NCBI RefSeq assembly: GCF_001421435.1
Contig: NZ_LMKA01000001.1
Span: 176,865 to 240,864 of the forward strand
Direction: 5' to 3'
Length of the DNA stretch: 64,000 nt
DNA from: Chryseobacterium sp. Leaf201
GTDB taxonomy: Bacteria > Bacteroidota > Bacteroidia > Flavobacteriales > Weeksellaceae
The notes beneath the pieces are model-generated. The model ran no database searches and had not been told where the DNA came from. It saw only the letters and a program-made list of their open reading frames with translations. This document shows positions 8,873 through 17,213 of the stretch, piece after piece. Within the stretch, counting starts at the first letter, position 1. Each line of letters starts with the position of its first letter. Made by a program: the position numbers and the translations under genes.

Positions 8873-9391
8873 TTACGAATGTCCGAAACCGATATTTCCT
8901 TTTTTATCCGAAAGGCTTTTTTTGAAATCGATCATTCTTAAAGCGGTTACGGCTGCTTCAACCCCTTTATTTCCCAGGTCACCGCCGCTTCTTGCAATCG
9001 ACTGCTCTTTGGTATCATCGGTAAGTACACAGAAGATAGTAGGCGTATCTGTTAAAATATTACAGTCTTTTATTCCCTGTGCCACGGCAGAACAGACATA
9101 ATCAAAATGAGGTGTTTCTCCGCGGATTACGCATCCGATTGAAATAACGGCATCATACTTCCGCTCTTTGCAAAGCTGCATGCTGGCGTAATTCAGTTCA
9201 AAAGCTCCCGGAACCGGAAAGAGTTTAATATTTTCAGGTTTTACCCCTTCTTTTTGAAGGATTTCCAGTGCTGCATCCCGAAGGTTGTAGGTTACAAAAT
9301 CATTCCACTCAGAAAAAACAATGCCGATAGAAAATTCATCGGCATTGTTTATATGAAGTGGCTTGTAATCAGAAAGATTAACTGTTGCCAT
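8873..9391 (-). CDS. ribH: 6,7-dimethyl-8-ribityllumazine synthase
   Basis: Penultimate enzyme of riboflavin synthesis. It condenses 5-amino-6-ribitylamino-uracil with 3,4-dihydroxy-2-butanone 4-phosphate in the cytosol, normally as a pentamer or 60-mer. The 172-residue product shows the family motifs: FSEWND near 26-31 (substrate ring), VPGAFEL at 60-66, GCVIRGETPHFDY with catalytic His95, and TDDT near the C-terminus. The N-terminus is slightly extended relative to the shortest homologues. It follows a TPR-protein gene with a 3-bp gap and has its own terminator, so the two form an operon. Confidence 0.97.
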   Translation of the reverse strand: MATVNLSDYKPLHINNADEFSIGIVFSEWNDFVTYNLRDAALEILQKEGVKPENIKLFPVPGAFELNYASMQLCKERKYDAVISIGCVIRGETPHFDYVCSAVAQGIKDCNILTDTPTIFCVLTDDTKEQSIARSGGDLGNKGVEAAVTALRMIDFKKSLSDKKGNIGFGHS

Positions 9392-9394
9392 TAT

Positions 9395-10102
9395 TTAGTA
9401 ATATTTAGTCATTTCAATATAAGAATCAGACATCCCGTTGTCATAGTCCTGGTATTTTTCGTCAATGGCAGAAAAATACTTTTTAGCATCTGCTTTTTTG
9501 TTTAAGCCTAATGCTAAAATCCCTGCTTTTCTTGTAAAATAATACGTGGTATAAGGATCATCAGAAGCAGAAGCTGCTTTTTCCAATAGCTGTAAAGCAT
9601 CATCATTTTTGTTAAGGCCTGACTGAGCATCTGCCATGGCACCGAACTTCATAGCCATCATCGTTTTGTTATCAGAAGAAAAATTATCCAGAAGATCATA
9701 TGCTTCCTGGAATTTACCTTCCTTAAACTTTAAAATCCCTGCATTATAAGCAGAAAGTTTACCGATGTTTGTTGCGGAGTATTCATTATAAGTTCCCAGG
9801 AAACCTGGATTAGCAGCAGATTTTCCTCCCAGTGCCTCTTTCTCTTTGCCTTCGGCAAGATTTTTCTGGGCAGCCAGGAAACTTTTTACAGCTTCAGCAT
9901 TTTTAGGAGCTACAACAAATTGTTTGTAACCGAAAAATCCCAGAACACCTAAAATAAGTAATCCGAAAACAATACCCAGCGGTTTTGAATATTTTTCAAG
10001 GAATCTTTCTGTGTTTAAAGCCTCTCTGTCAAGATCTTTAAAAAACTCCACCGTTTCTTTACCTTCTTGCTCGTTCTGAGCATTCTTTGTAAGTTTTGCC
10101 AT
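9395..10102 (-). CDS. TPR-like membrane-anchored protein (YfgM-type)
   Basis: A 235-residue protein with a charged cytoplasmic N-terminus, one membrane helix (about 42-62, IVFGLLILGVLGFFGYKQF) and an extracytoplasmic helical-repeat domain. Phrases such as YNAGILKFKEGKFQEAYDLL and AMADAQSGLNKNDDALQLLE are typical tetratricopeptide repeats. The architecture is that of YfgM-like periplasmic TPR proteins, which assist secreted-protein folding in E. coli. That role here is inference. It is the first gene of a two-gene operon with ribH and has one of the best promoters in the window. Confidence 0.85.
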   Translation of the reverse strand: MAKLTKNAQNEQEGKETVEFFKDLDREALNTERFLEKYSKPLGIVFGLLILGVLGFFGYKQFVVAPKNAEAVKSFLAAQKNLAEGKEKEALGGKSAANPGFLGTYNEYSATNIGKLSAYNAGILKFKEGKFQEAYDLLDNFSSDNKTMMAMKFGAMADAQSGLNKNDDALQLLEKAASASDDPYTTYYFTRKAGILALGLNKKADAKKYFSAIDEKYQDYDNGMSDSYIEMTKYY

Positions 10103-10123
10103 AAATTGTTAAAAATTGAAATG

Positions 10124-10154
10124 CAAATTTAATTGTTTCTGAATGATTTACAAA
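10124..10154 (-). promoter_or_regulatory. Promoter of the TPR-ribH operon
   Basis: Minus-strand TTTG (plus 10151-10154), 19-bp spacer, TAAATTTG (plus 10124-10131). Both elements match the Bacteroidota sigma-A consensus exactly. It is 22 bp before the start codon. Confidence 0.8.
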
Positions 10155-10227
10155 ATACTTTGCAGGATTATTGATAAAAAAGAAATAAATATACAGGCTG
10201 CAATAAGAATTGCTAATGATCAGCTGC

Positions 10228-10264
10228 AAAAAATGCCTTATAATTTTTTATGAGGCATTTTTTA
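10228..10264 (-). terminator. Terminator after apt
   Basis: AAAAAATGCCT ... AGGCATTTTTT hairpin with A and T flanks, symmetric enough to work on both strands. It lies 14 bp past the apt stop. Confidence 0.85.
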
Positions 10265-10277
10265 TGATGTTTAAAAT

Positions 10278-10814
10278 TTAATATTCCAGGATATGGTATA
10301 CCTCTGCATTGAATTTTTTCAGTTTTTCTTCTCCGTTCAGTCCTTTTAAGCCGATCAGGAAACTGAACTGTGCAACGGTAGCGTCCTGCTTTTCCACTAA
10401 TTTTGCAGCGGCTTCCGTAGTTCCTCCGGTTGCCAGAAGATCGTCATGAACAAGAACACGCTGTCCCGGTTTTATCTGCCCTTCACGGGTTTCAATAATG
10501 GCACTTCCGTATTCCAGATCATATTTTTCCGCAATCACCGGCGGCGGAAGCTTTCCTGCTTTCCGGATTAAGATAAAAGGGACTTCAAGGGCTACGGCAA
10601 TGGCGATCCCGAAAAGATAACCGCGGCTTTCAATCCCGCATACGGCATCTACTTTTCCTTTGCTGAATGAAACAAGATCTGCAATAACGTCTTCATAAAG
10701 TTTCGGGTCAAGAAAAATAGGCGAGATGTCTTTAAACTGAATCCCGGGAACCGGAAAATCAGATACATTTTCAATTCTTTCTTCGAGCCTGCTGATGAGT
10801 TCCTGTGAAGCCAT
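10278..10814 (-). CDS. apt: Adenine phosphoribosyltransferase
   Basis: Purine salvage enzyme converting adenine and PRPP to AMP in the cytosol. The 178-residue product has the PRPP-binding loop VLVHDDLLATGGT at about 120-132, the IESRGYLFG block at 61-69 and the FKDISPIF substrate segment near the N-terminus, all typical of Apt. Length is normal. It starts 4 bp after the stop of the upstream lipoprotein gene and is followed by a terminator, so these two genes probably share a transcript. Confidence 0.96.
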   Translation of the reverse strand: MASQELISRLEERIENVSDFPVPGIQFKDISPIFLDPKLYEDVIADLVSFSKGKVDAVCGIESRGYLFGIAIAVALEVPFILIRKAGKLPPPVIAEKYDLEYGSAIIETREGQIKPGQRVLVHDDLLATGGTTEAAAKLVEKQDATVAQFSFLIGLKGLNGEEKLKKFNAEVYHILEY

Positions 10815-10818
10815 TTTT

Positions 10819-12024
10819 TTAAGGATTTATTTTATAGCTGGAAATTTTCCATTCCCCGTTTACGTTTTTAAGTCCGAAAGTCGCTTTTAAAGAAGTGGTC
10901 CTTCCGCTTTTATCCGTTACGTCATAGGTCGCATTAACACTTGCTGCGTTGGCATTGGATAAATTTGAGGTAATGTTCTTTACACTTACATTTTTTACGG
11001 AACCGAAACCGGAGTTAGGGTTTGAAAACGATTCGTAGCTTCCCCAGTTCGGGTTGCTTGCTGAGCTGTAAGCGGCTTTCAGGTTTTGGGAACTTACGTT
11101 ATTCAGAAATCCGGATACTACATTCTTAGGATCTGCAGCCGGCTGTTTAGGCGTTGCAGGAACCGTTGCCGGAGTTGTGGCATTGGGATCTGTGGTTGCT
11201 CCCGGTACGGTTGCTCCCGGATTATTCGGATCGATTACAGCAGGATCCTGCTCAACGGCCATAGAATCTACGACCTGCGGAACCGGAACTTTCAGTAATG
11301 AAGGATTCACATCCAACCCGATCTTGGTCATTTTGAATGTTTTTCCTGTTGTTTTTACAGATACGGTGATGTCAATTTTGTTGTCTACCACTTTAGCTGC
11401 CGGAATGGATGAGAATTTTAAATTAAATCCTTTGAAATTATTATCCTGCATCAGGTTTTTCGCGGTAGAAAGCCTCACGCCGTTGCTGTATACTTCAAGT
11501 GTTGTTTCAAGGCCAGCTCCTGTAAATGCGATAGGTTTTCCTGAATTGTCAACCAGCCTCGGCACAATCTGGATTGCGGTAGGTGCTCCGAAGCCATCGT
11601 CTCCGGTAGGATTTACCAGGATGCTCAGTGAACTGGCTTTTACATCATTCGGGTCGCTTTCTTTTGCTTTATCGTCACCGAAAATGTTCATTTCCCCTAA
11701 TGACGGCGGCGCTGTGCTTGCCCATTCGATGCCGTTTTTCTGTGCCACCTGGTCTGCCATTGACAGGATTTCAGGAACTTTTTTCCCGTTGATCAGCTGT
11801 CCGAGCGCTTTAAGTTCTGCCACATCGCCGTCTGCTTCCACCCCGAAAGTTTTTAAAATGTACAGGGCTTCATTAAACTTGATCTGTTTAATGGTAGGAA
11901 GGCTGGCCGTCATATCATTGATGCTGGACTGCAAAGTTTTGGTATTGGTAGCATCTGCATAATCTTTCTTGCATGCCGTAAAAAGCAACAGGCTGAAAAT
12001 AAGCAGAAAAGAAAACTTTTTCAT
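10819..12024 (-). CDS. Lipoprotein of unknown function
   Basis: A 401-residue predicted lipoprotein, not assigned to a family. The ATG at 12024 is chosen: it gives signal peptide MKKFSFLLIFSLLLFTAC with a clean lipobox, while the open frame further upstream begins at a TTG inside a -7 promoter box. Visible parts are a mature helical N-terminal region, a beta-rich middle (about 150-260), a Pro/Thr/Ala/Asp-rich linker (about 275-310: DPNNPGATVPGATTDPNAT), and a C-terminal domain ending GEWKISSYKINP. That last domain resembles lumazine-binding/DUF4878-like NTF2-fold lipoprotein domains. Cotranscription with apt is likely (4-bp gap). Confidence 0.75.
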   Translation of the reverse strand: MKKFSFLLIFSLLLFTACKKDYADATNTKTLQSSINDMTASLPTIKQIKFNEALYILKTFGVEADGDVAELKALGQLINGKKVPEILSMADQVAQKNGIEWASTAPPSLGEMNIFGDDKAKESDPNDVKASSLSILVNPTGDDGFGAPTAIQIVPRLVDNSGKPIAFTGAGLETTLEVYSNGVRLSTAKNLMQDNNFKGFNLKFSSIPAAKVVDNKIDITVSVKTTGKTFKMTKIGLDVNPSLLKVPVPQVVDSMAVEQDPAVIDPNNPGATVPGATTDPNATTPATVPATPKQPAADPKNVVSGFLNNVSSQNLKAAYSSASNPNWGSYESFSNPNSGFGSVKNVSVKNITSNLSNANAASVNATYDVTDKSGRTTSLKATFGLKNVNGEWKISSYKINP

Positions 12025-12042
12025 TTTTAATTCGGTTTGCCA

Positions 12043-12050
12043 CAAATTTA
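12043..12050 (-). promoter_or_regulatory. -7 element for the lipoprotein-apt operon
   Basis: Minus-strand TAAATTTG, with TCTG (3 of 4 match to TTTG) 19 bp upstream. It sits between the lipoprotein ATG and the end of the upstream gene. Confidence 0.6.
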
Positions 12051-12075
12051 GTAAAACCTTTATTAATAGCAGATT

Positions 12076-13095
12076 TTATTTTTTGTTTTGTTGTTCTTTC
12101 AAACGGTCCTTAAAAAATGAACTGAAAACGGCCTGCATATTCGGGAAGGAAGCGTCCTGCCAGTATTCGGTTTTGTACTGACTGATGTTCTTGTTAAATT
12201 TTACTTTGTCGGCAACATCGTTATCATCGGTAAAATCCAATTCTGTAGGATAGAAGTTTCTGTAGACAATTACCTGATTGTAATCGGGCTCGGTTTTATG
12301 TTTAAGCTTGATGAAGGCAATTTCATTCGATTCCAGAAAATCTCTCAGGGTTTTATTTGAATCTTTATCGTACGAATGATTAATAATGGTTTTGATATCA
12401 TATAACCTATAACCGAAAAGGGCCAGTTCTTTTTCCTGCAGTGCACTGCCGCTGATCTCTATTTCATCTTTTTTATTTCCTTTGAGTTCTTTTATGGTTG
12501 CCTGTTTACTTTTAAACTCTTCAATATTGCCTGCATTCTTCAGGCCCGGAAGATCCAGGAAGCTGTTGTAGTCCCAAGATCCTGTCTCCTTTCTGTCATT
12601 TGATGCATTTTCTAACCTGAAAACACGGTACTGTTCGATATTGGTGCTTTTTACTTTTTTAGTTTTATTATCGAAAACGTAAGTGACAATGCCGTCAACA
12701 TAACAATTCAGATTATTATTTAAAGTAACATATGCATTGAAATTTCCTTTAACGAAAGCATATTTTGCAGGTTTGTTATTTTTTATAACAACCGGTTCGA
12801 TATCCTTTACCCTGTCATTTAATTGTACGATCTCTTTATCCAGTTCAGCATAAGAAAATGTTCCCAGCAATACATTGTCATACACCAGCTGAAATTTTTC
12901 CTGTGAAGGGTTTAATAACTTCCGTTCTATTTTTCCGTCGATATCAGAATAGGCGATGATGCTTCCGTCTTTCCCGAAAACAGAAACCTTCGGTAATGGC
13001 TGCTTTGTTTTTTCTGAAAGGAAAGCCGTGTTTTGTGCGTTAAATAAGTTTAACAGCAGCACAAAGAGAAGAGCGAGCAATTGAGTTTTTTTCAT
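12076..13095 (-). CDS. Secreted protein with carboxypeptidase-like regulatory domain (unknown function)
   Basis: A 339-residue exported protein with Sec signal peptide MKKTQLLALLFVLLLNLFNAQ. Residues about 22-90 (NTAFLSEKTKQPLPKVSVF...AYSDIDGKI) look like the beta-sandwich carboxypeptidase-regulatory (CarboxypepD_reg-like) domain common on Bacteroidota outer-membrane proteins. The remainder is mixed alpha/beta without recognised motifs or a T9SS tail. It is probably periplasmic or surface-associated. It lies 52 bp upstream of the lipoprotein-apt operon, which has its own promoter. Confidence 0.75.
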   Translation of the reverse strand: MKKTQLLALLFVLLLNLFNAQNTAFLSEKTKQPLPKVSVFGKDGSIIAYSDIDGKIERKLLNPSQEKFQLVYDNVLLGTFSYAELDKEIVQLNDRVKDIEPVVIKNNKPAKYAFVKGNFNAYVTLNNNLNCYVDGIVTYVFDNKTKKVKSTNIEQYRVFRLENASNDRKETGSWDYNSFLDLPGLKNAGNIEEFKSKQATIKELKGNKKDEIEISGSALQEKELALFGYRLYDIKTIINHSYDKDSNKTLRDFLESNEIAFIKLKHKTEPDYNQVIVYRNFYPTELDFTDDNDVADKVKFNKNISQYKTEYWQDASFPNMQAVFSSFFKDRLKEQQNKK

Positions 13096-13171
13096 TGTTT
13101 ATAATTTTTAAGTTTATATCGAATCTACTATAAAGACAGCTCGGATTTAAAAAGGTTGCCTGTAAGCACAA

Positions 13172-13204
13172 AAAAAAGACTGATTAAATAATCAGTCTTT
13201 TAAA
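13172..13204 (-). terminator. Terminator of the act operon
   Basis: AAAAGACTGATT AAAT AATCAGTCTTTT, a 12-bp near-perfect stem with A and T flanks, 21 bp past the actF stop. It could also act on the plus strand. Confidence 0.85.
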
Positions 13205-13224
13205 ATTTATCTTGTTACAAGTCC

Positions 13225-14556
13225 TTAGAAAGGATACTCATAAATTTCAGATTCATGAAGGTAAGGGTTTCCTGTAGGGATTAATTTAAGCTTAGCTAAC
13301 GCTGAAAGCACGGTAAACATAAATAATCCTGCTACGAATAGAATTGCTCCTGCAATTAGTAAGAATACCTCAGGTGTTTTCCAGTATGGCCCTACCGTTC
13401 CCGGCATTACCATGTTGAAGTAATCCAAAAGGTGTCCGCAGATCACTACGATTGCCATTACCGTTACTACTTTATAGTTCCTTTTGATACTGCTGCTCAC
13501 CAATACCAATAACGGGATTAAGAAGTTAACAATCAGCATAGGCAAGAAAGTAGGAGAGTAGTGCTGGAACCTTCCGAAGAAGTAATTTACCTCTTCCGGA
13601 ATGTTGGCATACCAATATAACATAAACTGAGCAAACCAGGTATATGTCCAAAGCATACTTGTTGCGAAAAGAAATACCCCAAGGTCATGCAAATGGTTGT
13701 CATTGAACTGAGGAAGGAATCCATTTTTCTTTAAGTAAACGCTTAAAAGGATAATTACCGCGATACCGCTTGAAAGACAGCTTACCATGGAATACCAGAT
13801 ATACATTGTAGAATACCAGTGAGGGTCAATAGACATCAACCAGTCCCAGGCCCATGCAGCTGATGCAAACCCGAAGAATGCAATATATCCTACTGCCCAT
13901 CTGTAAAGCATCTGATATTCGGTTCTGGATTTCGTTTCATCTACTTTTTTAGACTGTGCCTTCAGTTTCCATGCGAAGAAAGATGCTCCGAATACATAGA
14001 TCAGCGTTCTTATGGCATAGAAAGGAATATTTAAAAATATTCTTTTTTCAAACAGGAGCACATCAAAATGAGCGGACTCAGGGTCTGTCAATTCCGGATC
14101 CATCCAGTGGAACAGGTGCCCGATATGTGTGATATTCAAAATCATTAAGATGATAAGGATTGCACCTCCGTAAGGAATGTAAGAAGCAATAGCTTCCATT
14201 ACCCTTGTAATAATGATCGGCCATCCTGCGTGTGCAGCATGCTGGATACAATAGAAGAATAATACGCAGCAGCTCACTCCAAAGAAAAATACAGCTACAA
14301 AATGTATTGCCGCTAAAGGCTGGTTGTGTACCTGAAGCTCCGTATGCTCAAGGTGAGCAGCATGATCCTGAGGACCCACCATTTCACTGGAATGTGTAGG
14401 AGCCGTATGACCGGAAGCATGAACCGCTTCCATCATGTGTTCAATTTTTTCAGTAGTAAGTCCTTTGTTCAGAAAGAAACCTACAGCAAATAGAACTAAA
14501 CCTACAACAAGAAGGATTATAGAAGTTGATTTTAATTTTGGTGAAAAACTATACAT
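13225..14556 (-). CDS. actF: Alternative complex III subunit ActF (quinol:cytochrome c oxidoreductase)
   Basis: Integral membrane subunit of alternative complex III, the quinol:electron-acceptor oxidoreductase that replaces cytochrome bc1 in many Bacteroidota. The 443-residue product is almost wholly membrane helices (about ten) and is an NrfD/PsrC-like paralogue of ActC. A His-rich extracytoplasmic loop lies near the N-terminus (HASGHTAPTHSS ... HAAHLEHTE, about 45-75), which is longer than needed for packing alone. It is the last gene of actABCDEF and is followed by a strong hairpin terminator. Confidence 0.93.
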   Translation of the reverse strand: MYSFSPKLKSTSIILLVVGLVLFAVGFFLNKGLTTEKIEHMMEAVHASGHTAPTHSSEMVGPQDHAAHLEHTELQVHNQPLAAIHFVAVFFFGVSCCVLFFYCIQHAAHAGWPIIITRVMEAIASYIPYGGAILIILMILNITHIGHLFHWMDPELTDPESAHFDVLLFEKRIFLNIPFYAIRTLIYVFGASFFAWKLKAQSKKVDETKSRTEYQMLYRWAVGYIAFFGFASAAWAWDWLMSIDPHWYSTMYIWYSMVSCLSSGIAVIILLSVYLKKNGFLPQFNDNHLHDLGVFLFATSMLWTYTWFAQFMLYWYANIPEEVNYFFGRFQHYSPTFLPMLIVNFLIPLLVLVSSSIKRNYKVVTVMAIVVICGHLLDYFNMVMPGTVGPYWKTPEVFLLIAGAILFVAGLFMFTVLSALAKLKLIPTGNPYLHESEIYEYPF

Positions 14557-14564
14557 TTCTTTTC

Positions 14565-15281
14565 TTATTTTTTAGTTGCGGTAGTGGTTTCAGGTTTCGC
14601 TTCTGCTGTCGTAGCTGTAGCTGATGCTGCCGGCGTTGCGGTAGCGGCTGCAGGTGCTGCTGCTCCTTTTTTGAAGGCATTCATCACATACATGGCTACT
14701 CTCCATCTGTCTCCTGCGTTCAGCTGTCCCGCATAAGATCCCATTGCATTTCTACCGTTTGTTATTACATAATGAACAGATGCTACGGTAAGTTCCCTGT
14801 CTGCATAGTTCGGTACACCTGTAAAGGCTCCCGTCTGTACAATCGGGCCCTGTCCGTCTCCGCCTACACCATGACACGCGGCACATGTTTTGTCAAACAG
14901 CTGTTTTCCTCTTTCAATATCCTTCGCTGCGTTGGCTGCATTCAAAGGGGAAACGGTCATTGTTTTGGAAGCATCATAGCCTGCATTATATTCATCTACA
15001 TTTTTAGGAAGTAAGCCTTCTTCAAAAATGCCGTCTTTATTCTGTGATACTGATCCTTCTACCGGGGAAAGACCTGTAGCTCCATTATTTCTAACGAAAG
15101 CAGGGATTTCATTTTCATGATCTGAATAGGCATCCTGCGCTTTCATCAACGGGTCGTAAGCTACCGGAAAATACATATCAGGGAAATATACTAATGGTGT
15201 ATTCTCTTTCGGTCCGCAAGAGTTAAGTAAAACCGCTGTTAAACCTAAAACTGCTGTAATTTTTAGTACATTCTTTTTCAT
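14565..15281 (-). CDS. actE: Alternative complex III subunit ActE (monohaem cytochrome c lipoprotein)
   Basis: Periplasmic monohaem cytochrome c, 238 residues, anchored by an N-terminal lipid (lipobox LNSC around residues 19-22). The single haem site is CAACH in KTCAACHGVGGDGQGP (about 134-138). It probably takes electrons from ActA towards the terminal oxidase. The last 30 residues are an Ala/Thr-rich low-complexity tail (AAPAAATATPAASATATT), unusual for a compact cytochrome and perhaps a flexible tether. The spacing to actD is 1 bp and to actF 8 bp. Confidence 0.93.
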   Translation of the reverse strand: MKKNVLKITAVLGLTAVLLNSCGPKENTPLVYFPDMYFPVAYDPLMKAQDAYSDHENEIPAFVRNNGATGLSPVEGSVSQNKDGIFEEGLLPKNVDEYNAGYDASKTMTVSPLNAANAAKDIERGKQLFDKTCAACHGVGGDGQGPIVQTGAFTGVPNYADRELTVASVHYVITNGRNAMGSYAGQLNAGDRWRVAMYVMNAFKKGAAAPAAATATPAASATATTAEAKPETTTATKK

Positions 15282-15282
15282 T

Positions 15283-15804
15283 TTAAGCGTCTTTAACAGT
15301 TATTTCTTCAACTCCGGTTTCAATCAGCAACTGTTTTACAGATTCTACATCTTCAGTTACGAATTCCATCATGAATTTGTCATCCGTTGTTCTCGGGTCC
15401 GGGTTTTGTGCGGGAGCTCCGGGATACATTTTATTTCTTACCAGGAAAGTCAGAGACATCATGTGAGCGGCACAGAATACCATAAGCTCAAACATTGGCA
15501 CTACGAATGCCGGCATGTTGTGAGCCCAGTCGAAAGCCGGTTTACCACCGATATTCTGGGGCCAGTCATGGTTCATGGTATACCAGGTTACCGTAGCACC
15601 GATTGTAACACCGTAAAGTGCATAAAGGAAAGCAGCATCAGAAATTCTGGTTTTCTTCAATCCTAAAGCTTTGTCAAGTCCGTGAACCGGAAACGGAGTA
15701 TAGACTTCGTTTATCGCGATTCCTTTATCGTTGAATGCTTTAACGCCGTTCATCAAATCGTCGTCATCAGCATAAAGTCCGTATACAATTTTAGTGGTGC
15801 TCAT
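15283..15804 (-). CDS. actD: Alternative complex III subunit ActD (DUF3341)
   Basis: Small membrane subunit of alternative complex III (DUF3341 family), 173 residues from the ATG at 15804. It has a soluble N-terminal part (STTKIVYGLYADDDDLMNG) then two membrane helices with TMNHDWPQNIGGKP between them, a conserved ActD feature. An in-frame GTG 27 bp upstream exists, but the ATG gives the usual ActD N-terminus. The gene start overlaps the end of actC by 14 bp, which suggests translational coupling. Confidence 0.93.
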   Translation of the reverse strand: MSTTKIVYGLYADDDDLMNGVKAFNDKGIAINEVYTPFPVHGLDKALGLKKTRISDAAFLYALYGVTIGATVTWYTMNHDWPQNIGGKPAFDWAHNMPAFVVPMFELMVFCAAHMMSLTFLVRNKMYPGAPAQNPDPRTTDDKFMMEFVTEDVESVKQLLIETGVEEITVKDA

Positions 15805-17188
15805 CTCCTTCTTTTGCTTTATAAGTTTCACCTGAGATTTTCAAAATCGATTTTAATTCTGCCTGTGCGATTACAGGGAATGTTCTTGCGTATAACAGGA
15901 ATAATACGGAGAAGAACCCGATTGTTCCTAAATATACACCCACATCAATAATAGTTGGCTTAAACATCGTCCAAGATCCAGGCAGGTAGTCTCTGGAAAG
16001 GTTGATTACGATGATGTCAAAACGCTCGAACCACATTCCGATGTTGATGATCAATGCAATAATAAATGTTGCAATGATGTTGGTTCTGATTCTCTTAAAC
16101 CAGAATAAGGCAGGGATAATCAAGTTACACGTAATCAATGCCCAGAAAGCCCACCAGTAAGGTCCTACAGCTGCACCCGGAGAAAGATAGGTAAAGTCTT
16201 CATATCTTGAACCGGAATACCATCCGATGAAATATTCTGTAGCATAAGCTACCGTTACCATACCACCGGTCAGGATAATTACAATGTTCATGATTTCGAT
16301 ATGGTACATTGTAATATAGTCTTCAAGGTGACATACTTTTCTTGCAATTAACAATAGCGTCTGTACCATCGCGAATCCTGAGAAGATTGCACCTGCAACG
16401 AAGTAAGGAGGATAAATGGTAGAGTGCCATCCTTTAATTACCGAAGTTGCGAAGTCAAAAGATACGGTAGTGTGTACTGAGAATACAAGCGGTGTTGCCA
16501 AACCTGCGAGAACCAAAGATAATTCTTCAAATCTCTGCCAGTGTTTTGCTTTACCACCCCAGCCGAATGCCAGAAATGTATAAATTTTCTTTGTCCAAGG
16601 TGTTTTCGCACGGTCTCTGATCATTGCAAAGTCAGGGATTAATCCCATAAACCAGAATACTGTGGATACCGAGAAATATGTAGAGATTGCAAATACGTCC
16701 CAAAGTAGAGGAGAGTTGAAGTTCCCCCAAAGAGAACCGAACTGGTTCGGTAAAGGGAATACCCAATATCCTACCCAGACTCTACCCATGTGAATTACCG
16801 GGAAGATAGCCGCCTGTACTACCGCAAAGATCGTCATCGCCTCTGCAGAACGGTTTACAGACATTCTCCAACGCTGTCTAAATAATAATAATACTGCTGA
16901 GATTAGGGTTCCGGCGTGACCGATACCTACCCACCATACGAAGTTGGTAATATCCCAACCCCAGTTAATAGTTCTGTTAAGCCCCCATGCTCCAATACCT
17001 GTCCCGATGGTATAGGCGATACACCCGAATCCGTAGATGAATAGAACTAAGGCTGCATATAGTGAAATCCACCATAATTTACCTGCTCTTTCTTCGATAG
17101 GTCGTGCAATATCTTCCGTGATATCGTGATAAGTTTTGTGACCAATAATTAGAGGTTCCCTTATCGGAGCTTCGTAATGTCCTGACAT
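15791..17188 (-). CDS. actC: Alternative complex III subunit ActC (NrfD/PsrC-like)
   Basis: Polytopic inner-membrane subunit with NrfD/PsrC fold, 465 residues and about ten helices. It is thought to hold the quinol-binding site on the periplasmic side, next to the ActB Fe-S clusters. The N-terminal REPLIIGHKTYHDITEDI and the first helical bundle with WWVGIGHAGTLISAVLLL are typical of ActC. It is third in the operon, 25 bp after actB, and overlaps actD. Confidence 0.95.
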   Translation of the reverse strand: MSGHYEAPIREPLIIGHKTYHDITEDIARPIEERAGKLWWISLYAALVLFIYGFGCIAYTIGTGIGAWGLNRTINWGWDITNFVWWVGIGHAGTLISAVLLLFRQRWRMSVNRSAEAMTIFAVVQAAIFPVIHMGRVWVGYWVFPLPNQFGSLWGNFNSPLLWDVFAISTYFSVSTVFWFMGLIPDFAMIRDRAKTPWTKKIYTFLAFGWGGKAKHWQRFEELSLVLAGLATPLVFSVHTTVSFDFATSVIKGWHSTIYPPYFVAGAIFSGFAMVQTLLLIARKVCHLEDYITMYHIEIMNIVIILTGGMVTVAYATEYFIGWYSGSRYEDFTYLSPGAAVGPYWWAFWALITCNLIIPALFWFKRIRTNIIATFIIALIINIGMWFERFDIIVINLSRDYLPGSWTMFKPTIIDVGVYLGTIGFFSVLFLLYARTFPVIAQAELKSILKISGETYKAKEGDEHH

Positions 17189-17213
17189 TTTTTACCTATT
17201 TATTATTTAAACT

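Noticed and set aside
11177..11962. 261-codon open frame on the plus strand
   Set aside because: It is wholly antisense to the lipoprotein gene at 10819-12024, has no promoter or signal of its own, and its composition mirrors the Ala/Thr/Pro-rich linker of the real gene.
15804..15831. GTG start 27 bp upstream of the chosen actD start
   Set aside because: It would add a basic 9-residue tail not typical of ActD. The ATG at 15804 overlaps the actC stop in a coupled arrangement.
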